Assembly (NCBI GenBank): GCA_016801885.1
Contig: CM028884.1
Location: 6,034,501-6,098,500, forward strand
Reading direction: 5' to 3'
DNA: 64,000 nucleotides
From: Toxotes chatareus
Taxonomy: Eukaryota; Chordata; Actinopteri; Toxotidae
Part shown: in pieces, positions 61,757 through 64,000 of the stretch
Layout: every line of letters starts with the position of its first letter
Position numbering within the stretch: position 1 is the first letter of the stretch
Notes under the pieces: generated by a model
Seen by the model: only the letters and a program-made list of their open reading frames with translations
Databases searched by the model: none
What the model was told of the DNA's origin: nothing
Program-made: the position numbers and the translations under genes

Positions 61757-63250
61757 GCTGACTCCTTACCCAGGGAAGGGAGGTAGCGCTGATCCAAAGT
61801 AAATCAGCTCTTGAGCTAAACAGTCATCCAAAACCCTGGAAATGTTGCGCTAGCCGGACTGTCGGCCAGCTAGCTTCGCTCAGCTCTCCTCCATAGACAA
61901 GGCATGTCCAAAAAAACAAAAAGCCCGTGTAAAATCCCGCAGGAAGCCAGCCACTGCCACTTATCTCCTTCTTCTGCTCATTTTCCTGGCTAATTTAGAT
62001 CCGTGGAGGCTGGAAGGGAAAGGAGAAATGTAAATTATATGAGATATTACAGCAGCTGGTGGATGTGACTGAGCAAACATATGCTATCAGCAAGGCAAAA
62101 AAAAAAAGGGCTAGCGAGCTAATTTGCCAAGCAAACTGAAGGAGAGCGGCGGCAGGAAAGAAGCAAGTTTTGGCTGTTTTCTACCTTTAGACCACATAAC
62201 ATCCCCCAACACTACTCGACCTTCGAGCTACATACCTCGGTGGATTCATCCCAGAGGTGACACCGTTAACCTACACGCACAACGGACAGAGATCTCCAGA
62301 GAACCGCCTGGCGATGATGTACAGCTTCCCAACGGAATCCACAATGTCCTCCCGTCGAGGTACACGCAACTAGCAGCATCCGCCCTTCCGCCTAAATACT
62401 TCCCCTTCAAATTAAAAGTGCCCCGATTAAACTCATCTGTCAAACTCACAGGTCGAACTGTAAGATACAATAGAGTATTTTTTCCCCAAGAGAAATAACA
62501 ACTTAACTGGGTAACTTGTCAGGTAAGACGACGCTTTATTGTGTTGTGTCACTTAATAGCTTGCTTAAGCCCTTTAGCCCTGTGGCTTTTATTGTTGTGT
62601 TTAATGTTGGTCAAAGAAACCGGGGAGCGCTGTCAAACGGCAACTAATAGTAAACGTCCACTTCTGGTTTCACACACTTCACAGTTAAATTCACTTTTGT
62701 AACTGAAGTCAGCTGAGAGTGTGGGTCAGAAAGCCTGAAATCGAAATTAGCTAAAATTCAGATGCGTCATCTAAAGTGTGCTCCCACCCCAATCTGTGGA
62801 CAAGACACTCTACACATTCATTTTCAGTGCTGGTGCCTCCTTATAATAAATATTTCGTTTAACTTCTCGTATTTGTGTGAACGTGTTCACATCACTCTAT
62901 TCGCACTGTTGTGGTTTAAAGTATAATCTTTACTCTGTGGTTACGCGGTTAACGTAGACAACGGCAGTCGGTTTCCACATGGGACTTTACAGCAGCCCGA
63001 CCGGGAACCGTTACTGTCAAGTTAACGAGTTAAAGTGCCGGTCAGGCTCGGTTAGTCACAAGTTCATTTATAATCTTACCCGCTACTCAGGGAGCTTTGA
63101 GTAAATAACAACTAATGCTACCCTTCTTTAGAATAAAACATAAGGAGAAAAAAAAGAAAAAGGTACTAGTTACCAGATGTGTTCAAGACCCCACACAGTC
63201 ACGCGACACTTCCGGTGTCTGCTGTCAAACCCACTGATCAATATAAACCT
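61757..63250 (-). promoter_or_regulatory. kif13b: KIF13B 5' UTR and promoter zone
   Basis: Moderately CpG-bearing. No TATA box placed. An ETS-type site ACTTCCGG (63208-63215) beside CGCGAC is the kind found at TATA-less start sites. A + strand donor CAG/GTAAGA at 62523 hints at a divergent transcript. The start site itself cannot be fixed from sequence. Confidence 0.35.
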
Positions 63251-64000
63251 TAACACTTCCCTCAAAATAGTTTTCAAAATAAACCCTGGTCACTGAATCT
63301 ACTTCAGTCACATAACATCACACTTCACGCATCAACTCAGCGCATCCAGTGCACAACTTAAAACACCCTAAAACGCATTGTAACCTTTAACACTATAGTA
63401 GAACAAAGCAAAGCACAACACACTGAGCTGAAATAAAAGGTATTAACTACACTAAAATAGAAATTGCAAATGATGATTGATGCAAATTTTGATTGAATTT
63501 TGGAGAAATATTTATATGACCTTGCACGAGGCATACTGCTATTTAAGGTGATAGCATTGCCATATAAAAGAAACAGTAGCAATGTGTGTTTGACTATTTA
63601 TTATCAGTATCAGTAAACAAAAGAACGGCGCTACCTTATTAATAATTTAGTGTGGAATCACTGAACATTTCATTATGTTCCATGATTGTGTCCATTACTT
63701 TAAAGATGGCCAGTCACCTTGCATATCACTAGTGACATTAGTCATATATATAAGTTGCAAAACATACTACATGCAATAAATAGATAAACATCTCTTGATT
63801 GCTTATCTAATGCTTCATTACTGACAATCTTATTTATTTATAACATTTCTGTAAATCTAACCACTAATTATCTAAAACTGCAGGAATAATAAAACCATTG
63901 TTGTCATGACTGTAATAAAGAGAAGACAAAAGTACAGAGCAGTTTTTTAACCTCTCACCTCTTATTTTGAAAAACATATACCAGAAGTTGAGACCCGTCC
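63251..64000. other. AT-rich flank, nothing recognised
   Basis: No coding, RNA or repeat feature supported. Confidence 0.6.

Noticed and set aside
62124..62498. 124-codon + strand ORF upstream of KIF13B
   Set aside because: It opens with TTG, contains no internal ATG in frame, and its translation matches nothing I know. More likely 5' flank or untranslated exon.

Overview
This window is vertebrate nuclear DNA, most probably from a ray-finned (teleost) fish. The genes are split by GT-AG introns and match the vertebrate proteins HMBOX1 and KIF13B. Introns are short to medium, (CA)n/(GT)n microsatellites are abundant, and the interspersed repeats are of fish type: an L2-clade LINE with an (ATT)n tail, a repeat ending in ATGGATGG, and a 'TTTATTGTCATT' type repeat. 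No prokaryotic features are present.

Layout. Positions 1-5425 are upstream or first-intron DNA of HMBOX1 with no coding exon I can support. HMBOX1 is on the + strand. Nine coding exons from 5427 to 11068 join in frame to 1542 nt (513 residues plus stop). A long AT-rich 3' region follows, up to a good poly(A) signal at 17275. From about 17.3 to 23.77 kb lies the gap between the two gene tails, including the probable KIF13B 3' UTR. KIF13B is on the - strand. I placed 38 coding exons from the ATG at 61756 to the stop at 23767. They total 5414 nt, about 1804 residues, with every splice phase agreeing except at one exon. The 5' UTR and promoter zone is 61.8-63.3 kb. The two genes converge tail to tail, the same order and orientation as I recall for human chromosome 8p.

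Functions. HMBOX1 (HOT1) is a nuclear homeodomain protein with an HNF1-like POU-type domain; its mammalian counterpart represses transcription and binds double-stranded telomeric repeats. KIF13B (GAKIN) is a kinesin-3 motor: motor domain, neck coil, FHA domain, long stalk and C-terminal CAP-Gly domain. The two genes share no pathway that the sequence shows; their adjacency is conserved synteny.

Points most worth a second look: (1) KIF13B exon 34 (27264-27419), where the conserved start and the phase demanded by the next exon differ by one base, leaving an in-frame stop; (2) a 13-nt KIF13B microexon (46237-46249) abutting a CA repeat; (3) an intron-embedded, antisense, protein-like ORF at 31133-31417 that I cannot identify; (4) a CpG-rich, promoter-like block with a near-perfect RFX X-box inside KIF13B intron 2 (54.48-54.78 kb); (5) an enlarged HMBOX1 C-terminus; (6) two CTCF-like motifs facing each other between the gene tails; (7) nuclear-receptor motif clusters at 6134-6160 and 43310-43347; (8) several perfect short inverted repeats. 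I found no clearly new biological system. All gene identities rest on reading translations and on remembered family sequences; no search was run.
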